64,000 nt of DNA from Adenanthera pavonina (taxonomy: Eukaryota > Streptophyta > Magnoliopsida > Fabales > Fabaceae), in assembly GCA_026686845.1 (NCBI GenBank), contig JAIVEN010000019.1:32802501-32866500 (forward strand), read 5' to 3'. Under the pieces are notes generated by a model. That model ran no database searches, was not told the DNA's origin, and worked only from the letters and a program-made list of their open reading frames with translations. Shown one piece after another: positions 48,752-59,716 of the stretch; position 1 is the first letter of the stretch, and each line of letters opens with the position of its first letter. The position numbers were made by a program, and so were the translations under genes.

Positions 48752-50109
48752 TGATCGGGATCCTGCAAGTGTACAAGGTCGATCGCAGTAATAAAAATAT
48801 CTCTGGAGTATTCCAGAGGTCGAACCCGAAGGAGGTTATGATTTACTCAATTAAATAATTTTAGTCAGAACAAACAATTTATGAAACGTTAATCAAATTC
48901 TAAACTAAGAGAAATTAACAATAAAAGCAAAGGTTTGAGTTTAAATCAATCACTGAGAGCGTTAGGGAATTGGGTTTCATCTTCCTGGAACAACTAAAGT
49001 TACTCTTAACTTGACTCCTTATAATTATAGTGACAGTTATTTCTAATTTATCCTAATTACCTTTCAGTCAATTGGTTTGTATTTAATCAGGTTTTAATTT
49101 ACTCTCGTGCAACTAAAATCCCTAATTAAATCTTGAAGTTATAATTAAAGTCACCATAAACCTCTAATTTTATCTTTAGAATTATTGTTTATGTCTATCT
49201 CTCTAGGTTTAGGCTCACTCTTCACCTTTCAGTCTATCAAGTTTACCCACAGAATGAATTTTATGGTGGCCAATCACAAAATTCCCAATAAAGCACAAAA
49301 GAGATAGATATAATCAAACATACATATATTGGAAAAATTCAATCATAAACAAGAGTCAAAATCCAGAGTAAACTCTAATCAATTCCAGTTAGACTACATC
49401 CCTATCCCTAACTGGGAAGATTAATTACGCATAAACATGGTTCTTAAATTCAACATAAAAATAATCTCCCAAATCATCTGAACAAAATCTAAAGAAAGAA
49501 AACTAGTGAAAGAATAGAAAGATTCAGCCTCACTACGCCTTCAGTCCTCTCAGATTTGCCTTCAGAATACACTTCCTTAGCTCTAGAGAATTTGGAATTA
49601 GTCTTCTAGGGCTCAGAATAGTGATCGTAATCGTCCTCCCCCTTTTTTTCTTTATAAACTTATATATATATATATCCCCCTCTTTCGTACGACCCTCGTG
49701 TAATTTTCAAATTTCACTGAAAGATACTTCACCCGGTGCCGTATGATATTATTTTTCTCCAGCCGGCGCCGAGTGACTAACTTGATAATGCTTCTTCATG
49801 ATTCACCCGGCGCCGAGTGAATTAATGCTGTGGTTGACCCGGCGCCAGGTCAACTCGCGTTCCTGGATAGTTCATGCCTCCTCACCCGGCCGCGGGTGAG
49901 GAAAACAAATAGGGACCGGATGACTTTTTCTTGGTGCCTACATGTCTTCTTTTTCACTCTAAAATCCTCATTTATCCTTCAATTTTTCCTGAAATGCAAA
50001 TATATCTCAATTTAAATAGAATTATGCAAATTTAATATCAAAACTTAACATTTTTCAAGCAAAATAATATCAAATATGAGTATTTTATAGGTATAAAATA
50101 GACATATCA
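48752..50109. mobile_element. 1358-bp TG...CA insertion, probably a solo LTR or short LTR-derived element
   Basis: Starts TGATCGGGATCCTGCAAG and ends GACATATCA, flanked on both sides by TAACG (48747-48751 and 50110-50114). Removing it restores the LINE frame across the junction (GEWLYN to AEEIKQAA), so the boundaries are exact. TG...CA ends with a 5-bp duplication fit an LTR element, but I see no gag, pol, primer site or paired LTR. The interior is AT-rich except for a GC-rich motif array at 49730-49905. Confidence 0.8.
49730..49905. repeat. Array of CACCCGGCGCCGAGTG-like motifs
   Basis: Five degenerate copies of a near-palindromic GC-rich motif, around 49730, 49760, 49804, 49837 and 49883, for example CACCCGGCGCCGAGTGA. 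They sit in otherwise AT-rich DNA inside the 1358-bp insertion. Confidence 0.85.
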
Positions 50110-51383
50110 TAACGCAGAAGAAATTAAGCAAGCAGCGTCTGTGTTCTTTTCATGCCTATTTACAGAGGAAGGTATGAATAGAGCTAAACTTCATTGTACA
50201 ATGACTTTTCCTCCAGTTGATAATATTTATTTACGGTAATGCAGCAGGCCAGTAGATGAGGTTGAGATTAAAAAAGTATTATTCAGTATGGAACCTCTTA
50301 AAGCTCCAGGACCCAACGGATTTAATGTGTTATTTTATCAAAATCAATGGTCAACAGTGGGAAAGACAATGACTACCTATGTGAAGAGCATTTTTTATGA
50401 TCCACATAAAATTAAAGAGGTTAATGGCACCCTGATTGTGCTTATCCTGAAAAAAGACCCCCTAGAATCATTTCGCGATTTGAGACCCATTAGCCTTTGT
50501 AATGCGGTCTATAAAATTGTTACAAAAGTCCTTGTAAACAGACTGATGGTAATTCTTCCCAATGTAATCTCTCCAAATTAGTGCAGCTTCATCCCAGGTA
50601 GGCATAATACTGATAATATTATGGTCACCCAAGAGGTAATTCATTCAATACGGACTATGAAAGGGAAAAAAGGGTTTATGGCAATTAAAATTGATCTTGA
50701 GAAGGCATATGATAGAGTTAACTCGAAGTTCTTGACAGATTGCCTACAGGAGATCAATCTACCTTCATCGTATATTGAGCTAGTTTTGTGTTATGTTGCT
50801 ACAGCTAGTATGCAGCTGCTTTGGAATGGTGAAAAAGCAGAGATTTTCACAACATTGTTGGGGGTAAGAGAGGGTGATCCGATCTCACCATATCTGTTTG
50901 TTATTTGTATGCAAAAGCTTGCACACCTCATTGCCATGTCAATTGAAAAGAGTGAGTGGAGACCCATACGACTCACGAAGACTGGCCCACCTATATCCCA
51001 TTTATTTTTTGTGGATGATATTATAATTTTTGCTGAAGCATCTCTCCAACTGGCAGCAGTAGTCACGAGCTATATTGAGAAGTTTTGCAAATAGCTCTGG
51101 GTTGAAAGTTAATAAAGTAAAAACACGAGTTTACTTCTCCAGGAATGTGAATCACAACAGAAGTACTGAAATCAGTATGGCTCTGGGTTTTATATCTACT
51201 AATGATCTGGGTAAATATTTAGGTGTCCCTTTGCATCATCAACATGTAAGTAAGGCCATGTATCAGGGAGTAGTTGACAAAATAAAAATGAAGTTGACAA
51301 ACTGGAAAGGTACAGCATTTTCTCTTGCAGGAAGAAGTACGTTAATTACCTCAGTGACCACTGCTATACCAAGTTATGTTATG

Positions 51384-51388
51384 CAAAC
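51384..51388. repeat. Left target-site duplication (CAAAC) of the complete Copia element
   Basis: CAAAC directly precedes the left LTR. The same five bases follow the right LTR at 63224-63228. Confidence 0.95.
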
Positions 51389-53053
51389 TGTTAGTTAGGC
51401 TGACTTCCCAAGAAGGGGGGTGAATTGGGAAGATTAAAAATTTTCTGCACGAAGTGAAAATGGTGAAGAAAGCAAGGTATGATAGAAAAACAGAGTATAA
51501 AGCAGTAAGATAAAAGAGTAGTGATAGAGAGAAGAAAAACTCTGATATTTATCCTGGTTCAGTCCTCCACTTGACCTACGTCCAGTCCCCAAGACACCAC
51601 TTGAAATTTTTCACTATTCAGCAAGAATTCAACGGGCTTCTTGTAAATGCCACAGTACAACGTCAGTGCTCTGTTTTCTAGAGCTCACTTAATCACTTTC
51701 CGCACTTTCACAAAGTGCTTTACACTCTCTTGTGATATTTCCTCACAAGTAAATCTATCTCTCAGATGAAGATTAGATTGTTTACAAAGATGAAACTCTC
51801 TTGAATAGAGTGAATATGAAAGTTAATGTACAAGTATTGAAGTAAGAGGGTAAAAGTCTTTGAGTAGAAAATATGGCAGAATTTCAGTATATACAAAGTT
51901 TGATTCGTTACCCACAACTTCAAATGATATTGTATTTATAGATTTATGTCCCAACTATTCGTTAGAGACAAAATCTATCCGTTGGGGAAGTTATCCAATG
52001 GTTACTCTAAAAAACTATCCATTAACCAACCGCATTTAATGCTTCTGATATACTGAAATTTGAATTTTGGTTAGCCAACAGACGAATTTTGAAGGAACCG
52101 AAGGTTAAAGCTTCCAATGTTGAAATACTGAAGTTCGTCTGTTCATGAAGTGAAATTCGAATTTTGAACTTAGAAAATATTTTCATGTTGTGACATACGA
52201 ATTTTCAAGAAAAAAGTTTTTCTGTTAAGTGTGAACAGTATTTTCAATTTGCTACAGTGCCCTCGAAATTCGAATTTTGGAACCTCAAAATTCGTCTGTC
52301 CGCAACAGGCTTAAAAGGCACAGTAGTTCATTTACTTCGAAATTCTAACTTTCAAAGAGTGAAGTTCGTCTGTCAGAGAGACCTCATTTCAGACTTACAT
52401 CAACATTCAAATTTTGTAAATACTGTCCTTCGTATATCATCATGTCATTTCAACAGACTCACAACTTTAGCTTCTGAAATTCGAATTTCCATGTTCAAAG
52501 TTTGTCTGTCAGTGAGCAGTTTTGAAACTCAATACGATCTTGATTTCAGATGAACTTTAACATTGTTTCAGACGAATTTCTTCAGTTTTCATAAATTCCA
52601 TTTTGTCTGAAATTCGAATGTTCAAAACCTAAAGTTTGTCTGTTGCTCAACAGCTTCTTTCAGACACTTATGAAAATTCGAATTTTGGAAAATCAAAATT
52701 CATCTATCAGAGAGGCATCTCTTTAGACTTATTCAGTTTTAACTCGAAATTCGAATTTCCAAAGCCAAAGTTCGAATTTTCAACATGACAGTTTAATGTA
52801 AGCTTTTCAAACTTCGTCTGTTGGTGGGTATTTTTCAAAGATTTCATGATTTAACTTAAAATCAAGCTTTTAAAACATCTTTTCATAAGATCAAAGTCTT
52901 TTACCCATATTTAAACAAAACAAAAGATCCTACAACAATCCTAGCAAAGATTACCCAGATCTTCTTCACTTGAAATATTTTGAGCTTCTTTGATATCTTC
53001 ATTCCAAGCTCTTGAAAGTTGATTTGGAATCATCAAAACTTCTTAATTCAACA
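51389..53053 (-). repeat. 3' LTR of copy B
   Basis: 1665 bp with TG...CA ends (plus-strand TGTTAGTTAGG...ATTCAACA). It adjoins the LINE target on the left and the polypurine tract on the right. Confidence 0.93.
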
Positions 53054-53067
53054 TTCTCCCCCTTTTT
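53054..53067 (-). other. Polypurine tract of copy B
   Basis: The minus strand reads AAAAAGGGGGAGAA, abutting the 3' LTR. It primes plus-strand DNA synthesis in LTR elements. Its position confirms the element orientation. Confidence 0.92.
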
Positions 53068-53379
53068 GATGATGACAAAATAACTTACAAACTGGATTAG
53101 TACTTGAGTTTGCTTTAACAAGCTCCCTCTCAACATATGCATTGTATATCAAAAGATATCATATATGGTAAACCATATGAAGAGATTCAAAGAGCAAATC
53201 ATTGCAACTGAGAAATTCTTTCATTTAAACAAACGTTGCTTTACAGAGACAGGATTTAAGCAGAGTTCATTGAAAATTAAATACAGAATACAAAATATCA
53301 AAACAACAAAGATAATACAAATAATCAAAATAGACAGCACAACAAGAGGATTCAAGCCTAAGTTCTAAGCAGTCCTTCC

Positions 53380-55574
53380 GTCACTTCTTCTTTGGCTTGG
53401 TCTTCTTGCTGTACGTCTTCCCAGATGGCTCAATAGCAGATTTTCCAGTTTGCTTCTTCTTCTCCCCCTTTTTGGCATCATCAGGAAGGCCAACAAAATC
53501 AACCGGAGGAGGGATCTGAGAGACTAGAATAGCTCTGAGAGGCACAGGAGCAAATGAGATTTCTAGTTAACTGGTGCCGGAGGCTCAGGACTTGGTTCTT
53601 CATCATCATCAGAGACCTCAAGCAACTCCTGCATTGCCTGCCTGGAAAGAGCCAACTGAGCTCTTTGTTCCTCTGAGAGTCCATAAGCAGCGAGAGAAGG
53701 AGGAGCTGGTTCATCAGGACGAAACATTTCTTCAAGCCTTCTCCTCTGAGCTTGCAGCAGAGCATTGTGAGCAATAGCTTCATAATCAACAATAGGCACA
53801 ATGATTCTCTTTGTATTGATGGCACCCTCCTGATTTGAAGAGGTGGAAATGGCTGCCACCAATCTTTCAACTTGCTCAAATTCTTGAATGGACAGAATTG
53901 AATCCTGAGCATCTTCTTGCATAGGCTCATGAGGGCTCATTTCTGGAAGTCCTTCTTCTTCCAAACCATAGTCCAAGGGTGGACCAAGACTTGGTGTCCT
54001 TATTGTATCAGCAGGCTCATCCCCATCTATATCATCATCAGGGTCAGAGGAGGCTAGCTCAAAGGGGCTTGGAGGCTCAGGGGTTGGAGAATGGACAGGC
54101 AGGCACAAAGAACCCTGGCTGAGGTGGAGCTGATGTTGTAGGGATTGTACTTCAAATTTCTTCATAAGCATCAGCAATCACTTTCATATTCTTTGTCAAC
54201 TGATGTATTTGATCTTGCAGATGAGTAAACTTAGCATTTTGCTCATCTCTGATGCTAAGGATGAGTGTAGACAGGCTGTCATACAACTCAGTGATCTTGG
54301 TTGGCTTGGCATGAGAGGAGGGAGTGGATGGAATGTGAGTGGACTTGGATGGAGATGGAATAGGCACAGAGGGCTGAGGAGTATGTCTGGCAGGAGCCTC
54401 AGAAGTGCCCTCTTGCTGTAGGGAGGCACCTTCAACAAAGAATAGATCCTCAGTTCTTCCTGCTCCCTTTCCAACCCATCTTCCTTCATCCTTTTCAATA
54501 CCCATTCTTTGCAGTTCTTCCTCCTTGAAGATTTCAGTGGGCTTCCCCCTTTCCCTTTTCAAGATGCTGAATTCTGGCATACTGTAGAATTCTTGAAATG
54601 ATAGCAGCATAGGGGAGTGTGGAGTCCTTCCTCTGATCTCTTGCCTTGATCATGCGTTAGAGTATGATGTGTCCCATATTGATCAATTTTCCACGCATGA
54701 TTGCTGCCATGACATGTGCCTCTGCCCTTGTTACTAGATTGAAGCTGCCTCCTTTGTTGAATATGATCCTGAACACTATGTAGTGCAGGATCCTCACTTG
54801 AACACTGAGGTCTGTGGGCTTCAACATGTTTATTGATGGCCAATTTTCCTTTCTTCTGAACAATGTGCTCAGAATTGTGCTCTCCTTGTAGTTCAGAAAG
54901 GGGTCACCTTCTTCATTAGCAGTTTCTGCCTCATCCATGTATCCAGAGGCAGTGATGTCAATCTTGAGTCCATCTTGCCCTGGGATCTCCAATACCTCAT
55001 TAAATGTCTCATCAGCAAGCTAGATGGTTCTAGATCTCAGATTGACTGCCCACTTCTTCTTCTTGCTATTGTACTTTAGGGAAGCATACTAAGACTTCAC
55101 TACCTCATCATCATATCTTTCTAATACTTCCAACAGATTCTTGTATCTCATCATCCATATACCAGCACCAAAATTATTGGAGACCAAGAAATCTTCCAAG
55201 TTTACACAATATGGCTTGATTACCTTTTTATTGGCAAACTTAGTGGAGTATTCCTCTTGAATCTGTGGAGTGCTCCATAAAGGTAGTGTGGTAAGCTCAT
55301 ATTCCCCAGATTCAGTACTTGAGGATGAAGTGGAAGCAACAGGTTCAGCAGCAACATGAACAGGGACCGAAGGTTCTGCTATCTTTGAGGAAAAGGGTCC
55401 AGCGTTCTTTGATTCTCCCTTGGGTGAAGATTTCTGGCGTTTGGAGGGAGTTCCTTTGCTGGATTCGGCCTTTCTCTTCAGTTTTTCTCCTTCCTTCGTT
55501 GCATATTGGGATTTAACTGAACGTTTTGGCTGAGCCTCTCCTTTGCCAGCTTCTGGATTCTTAACTCTTGCCAT
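53380..55574 (-). pseudogene. Envelope-like region of copy B, broken
   Basis: The region begins with ATG at 55574 and a Lys/Ser-rich segment (MARVKNPEAGKGEAQPKRSV). At about 54660-55280 follows a domain like the 'putative plant transposon protein' family (PYCVNLEDFLVSNNFG ... LVTRAEAHVMAAIM). Then come a Ser/Pro-rich stretch, a coiled-coil-like stretch (about 54160-54260) and a strongly acidic, Pro-rich tail (53570-54170). Stops lie near 55089 and 55020 and at 54657. Frame changes occur near 54600 and 54165. This placement, after pol and before the 3' LTR, is that of Sirevirus envelope-like genes, whose function is unproven. I see no clear signal peptide or membrane anchor. Confidence 0.75.
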
Positions 55575-56572
55575 TTACGCGGATGAATGTTGCAGAATGG
55601 GGCAAGGAATAGGTTTAAAGGATGCGAAAGGAAGTTTAATCGGTGGAAAATGACGATTTTTGGTCAGAATTGAAAAGCATTGATTGGAGAATTAGAACAG
55701 ACTCAGAGAGAATAGGAATAGGGTTGCGTTTGTTCAAATAAAAATCATTGATTTTAACGTATGTAACCGTCTGACAGACGAATTTTGAAGGGTCAAAATT
55801 TGAACTTCGGGCAGTTACAAGTTAAACCGTTCAGCAAAGCTTACTGACAGATGAATTTTCTTCTGAAAGTTCATCTGACAGAGGCTTGGATAAAATAACA
55901 CAAGATAAATAGATGAACTTTGTTCCAACAAAGTTCAAATTTTCAAGATCAAACACCAAGCAGCAAACAAACCACCAAACAACAGACGAATTAAGCATAC
56001 AAAACTTTATCTTTCAAAGATTTAACATTGAGGAGCATGTTTCAACAGACGAATTTTAAGTCAGAAATTCAAATTTCTCTACTTTGTGAAAGTTATCCAA
56101 CATTCGTATGTTAAGAGATAATCATTAGTATAATCATTATGTTGGACAGTCATAACTTTTAAATTTTGTTCTTGAAAATTTGAATTTTGAAGGATCAACA
56201 GACGAATTTCGAGCATCACCGAGAACTGTTCCTTCTAATAACAGGTCGAAGTTCGTTTGTTGGGTATCCAATATTCGAATGTTGACCATGCTGACTTCCT
56301 CAGAAACTTAGTTTTTCACGAAAATTCGTCTAACACATAATGAATATATGAATTTTAACTTTAAAAACTTACAGATTGGATCCAGAAACTCAGAATTTTT
56401 GCCCTTTACTTTACTCTTTGATTGTTCCTTTCCAGTGTGCTCCATTTTTCAAATTTATTGCCAATGAATCTCATGAGGAGCACCTGCAACTTAAATTAAA
56501 TAAACTCCGATGCTAAAGTTAGAACTAATTCAATGTTGAAAAAATTAAAAATGGAATTACATACGGATTTAC
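55575..56572 (-). other. Spacer between pol and the envelope-like region
   Basis: Non-coding, about 1 kb. It carries at least six copies of ACAGACGAATTT-like motifs (55775-56330) that also occur many times in the LTRs. Confidence 0.7.
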
Positions 56573-59500
56573 TTACAGTTCATTGGGATTTACCATGCCC
56601 AATTCTCTTCTTATTTTACAATGTCTATCTTCTGACAGAGGCTTTGTTAGGATATCTGCAACTTGATCTTCAGTTGGGATGTACTCTAGTCTGATTTCTC
56701 ATTTCAAAACATGATCCCTTATGAAGTGGTGCCTAACTTCAATATGTTTTGTCCTTGAGTGCATGACAGGATTCTTTGTGATATTGATGGCACTTTGATT
56801 GTCACACATGATTGGTATTTCTTTCAACTCAACCTCAAGATCTTCCAGTTGCTGTTTCATCCAGATGATTTGGGCACAACAGCTTCCAGCTGCAACATAC
56901 TCAGCTTCTGCTGTAGACAAGGCCACACTATTCTGCTTTTTGCTAAACCAAGAAACCAAGGATCCTCCAAGAAACTGACAAGTTCCACTTGTGCTTTTTC
57001 TGTCAGTTTTGGATCCTGCAAAATCAGTATCAGTGTATCTTTTGAGATCTTCTCCATTGCCCTTTGGATACCAAAGACCCATCTGTGATGTTTCAATAAG
57101 ATATCTGAAGATTCTCTTCACAGCAGTAGCATGGGCTTCTTTGGGACATGATTGGAACCTTGCACACATACAGACGCTAAACATAATGTCAGGTCTGCTG
57201 GCAGTTAAGTACAGCAGGGATCCAATCATTCTCCTATACTGAGTTATGTCAAATAATTTCCCTTTCTCATCCATGTCCAGTTTGGTTGCAGTAGCCATAG
57301 GTGTCCCCATTGGCTTGACATTTTCCATTCCAAACTTCTTTAGCAATTCCTTCAAATACTTGGATTGATTGAGGAAGATACCATCATTGCTCTATCTGAT
57401 TTGCAATCCAAGGAAGAAGTTAAGTTCACCCATCATAGACATGTCGAATTCCCCCTGCATTAACTTAGAAAAATTCTTGCAAAGAGATTCATTAGTAGCA
57501 CCAAATATGATATCATCAACATAGATTTGAACAATCAGTAAATCTTTGTTTTCTTTCTTAGTGAATAAAGTTGTATCTACTTTTCCTCTGTTAAACCCCT
57601 TTTCAGTTAGAAAATTACTCAATCTTTCATACCATGCTCTAGGGTCTTGCTTCAAACCGTAAAGAGCTTTCTTTAGTTTATACACATGGTTTGGTTTTAT
57701 AGAATCCTCAAAATCTGGAGGTTGATCTATATAAACTTCTTCCATGATATATCCATTCAAAAAAGCACTCTTTACATCCATTTGATATAACAAAATATTT
57801 TTCATGCATGCATATGCTAATAGAATTCTAATTGCTTCTAATCTAGCTACTAGTGCAAAGGTTTCCTCAAAATCAATACCCTCTTCTTGATTATATCCTT
57901 TAGCAACCAGTCTAGCTTTGTTTTTGATGATTGATCCTGATTCATCAAGTTTATTTCTAAAAACCCATTTGGTACCTATGACAGGATGATTTTTGGGTCT
58001 AGGCACTAAATCCCAGACTTGATTTCTTTCAAACTGATATAATTCATCCTGCATAGCTAGAATCCAGTATTCATCAGTTAAGGCTTCCTCAGTACATTTA
58101 GGTTCAATTTGTGAGATGAATGCATAATTAATCATTTGATCCCTTAACTGATTTCTGATTTTAACTCTCTTTTGAAAATTCCCTATCACTTGATTAACAG
58201 GATGATTCCTTTGATATTTCTAAGCTCTAGGGAGTTCTTGAAACATTTCTTCATTATTTTCTTCTTCAAAATCTCTCTCCTGAATATCTTCCTCTATATT
58301 AATAGATTCAGATATCTTTGAAGGTTCAATTTTGCTTTCATCAGAAAGATTTAAATCCTTAAAGTTTGGAATAAGATCATCCTTACCAGTGACATGTTTT
58401 GAAACAATTTCATTTTCAATTAATACTACATGCACAGATTCTTCTATTAATGAAGACTTTTTATTAAAAACTCTATATGCTTTACTCCTACTAGAATAGC
58501 CCAGAAATATACCGTCATCGGATTTGGGATCAAACTTACCCAGATTTTCTTTCCCATTGTTGTGAATGAAGCATTTGTAGCCGAACACATGGAGATGTGA
58601 CAGATTTGGCTTTCTTTCCTTGTACAGCTCGTATGGAGTCTTTCCAAGGATTGGTCTGATGTAGGCTCTGTTTATGATGTAACTTGCTGTATTTACTACA
58701 TCAGCCCAAAACACTTGAGATAGCTCCTTTTCATTCAGCATAGCTCTAGCCATCTCTCCAATGGTTCTGTTCTTCCTTTCTACTACCCCATTCTATTGAG
58801 GAGTTCTTGGAGCTGAGAAGTTGTGATCAATTCCATGCTCATTGCAGTACTCTATGAAGTATGAGTTTTCAAACTCTCCTCTATGATCTGACCTGATAGA
58901 CACAATGGAAATACCTTTCTCATTTTGTACTTTCTTAGCTAAGGTTACAAATGCATCAAAGGTATCACTTTTAGAGGAAAGAAATAATGTCCATGTAAAT
59001 CTAGAATAATCATCCACAATTACAAGCACATACAGATTACCACCAATGCTTTTTACCCTCGATAGACCAATTAAATCCATATGTAGTAGTTCTAGTGGTC
59101 TAGTTGTGGTGACTATATTTTTAGGTTTAAAAGAAGATTTAGTTTGCTTTCCTCTTAAGCATGCATCACATTCTTTGTCTTTTTCAAAAGTAATTTTTGG
59201 CAGGCCAGTGACTAGCTCGTTTTTAACCAATTTTGAAAGTTGATTCATGTTAACATGAGCTAATCTTCTATGCCATAGCCAACTATCATTGTCCTGACTA
59301 ATTAAGCAAACAGAATCTAAGAGAGGAAGTTCATCAAGATCAATAGTATAGCAGTTACCATCCCTTTGAGCTTTGAGGATTACTTTGTGATCGCTTTTTC
59401 TGATGACCAGGCAAAACTTTGAGTCAAACAGCACCCAATTTCCTTTATCACATGTTTGGCTCACATTCAGCAGATTGTGGTTGAGGCCTATCACAAACAG

Positions 59501-59716
59501 CACCTCTTCAATGGATGTTTCAGGATTTTTGCCCACAATGCCAATGCCAACTATTCTGCCATACTGATCACGTCCAAAGGTCACCTTTCCTCCTTTCTTA
59601 TCTCTAAGGGTGATGAACTTCTCCTTGTCACCAGTCATGTGACTTGAGCATGCACTGTCCATGTACCATTTGTTGTTTCTTTTAGCTTTGAGACAGACCT
59701 GTAAAACAAAGTTCAA
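56573..59716 (-). pseudogene. Copy B pol: protease, integrase, RT, RNase H, broken
   Basis: Protease-like WYMDSACSSHMTG near 59620-59660. Integrase zinc site near 59130-59270, and a DDE core through 58870 and 58790. Integrase C-terminus GKFDPKSDDGIFLGY near 58520. RT domain 57392-58110, with the catalytic YVDD at 57513-57524. RNase H 56620-57090 (STAEAEY near 56895-56915). The true end is at 56573. In-frame stops occur near 58793, 58220, 57392 and 56699. All are single-base changes relative to the family pattern. Confidence 0.9.

Larger units (their letters stand above)
45742..51388 (+). mobile_element. Plant LINE, 5' part (interrupted)
   Basis: A non-LTR retrotransposon of the L1 type with ORF1 followed by ORF2. 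It is interrupted at 48752-50109 by a TG...CA element and at 51389-63223 by a complete Copia element, and it resumes at 63229. The 5' boundary is not sharply defined; 45742 is the first ATG in coding-like sequence. Many stops and frameshifts show that it is inactive. Confidence 0.9.
47569..51388 (+). pseudogene. LINE ORF2 (endonuclease and reverse transcriptase), broken
   Basis: The apurinic-type endonuclease lies at about 47650-48300 (ILETRYDK, WVLEGDFNATLL, GPSFTWKQDG, FKLNHRPL), with stops near 47794, 47824, 48133, 48184 and 48301. A linker runs to 48751, is split by the 1358-bp insertion, and resumes at 50115. Reverse transcriptase follows at about 50288-51388: LKAPGPNGFN, DLRPISLCN, AIKIDLEKAYDRV, GDPISPYLFV and the catalytic FVDDIIIF. 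There are stops near 50237 and 50579 and a frameshift near 51090. The frame breaks at AIPSYVMQT because of the Copia insertion. Confidence 0.9.

Noticed and set aside
54559..54843. Separate gene in the envelope-like region
   Set aside because: It is an alternative frame of the broken envelope-like sequence; the in-phase frame across 54657-54992 carries the family-like motifs.
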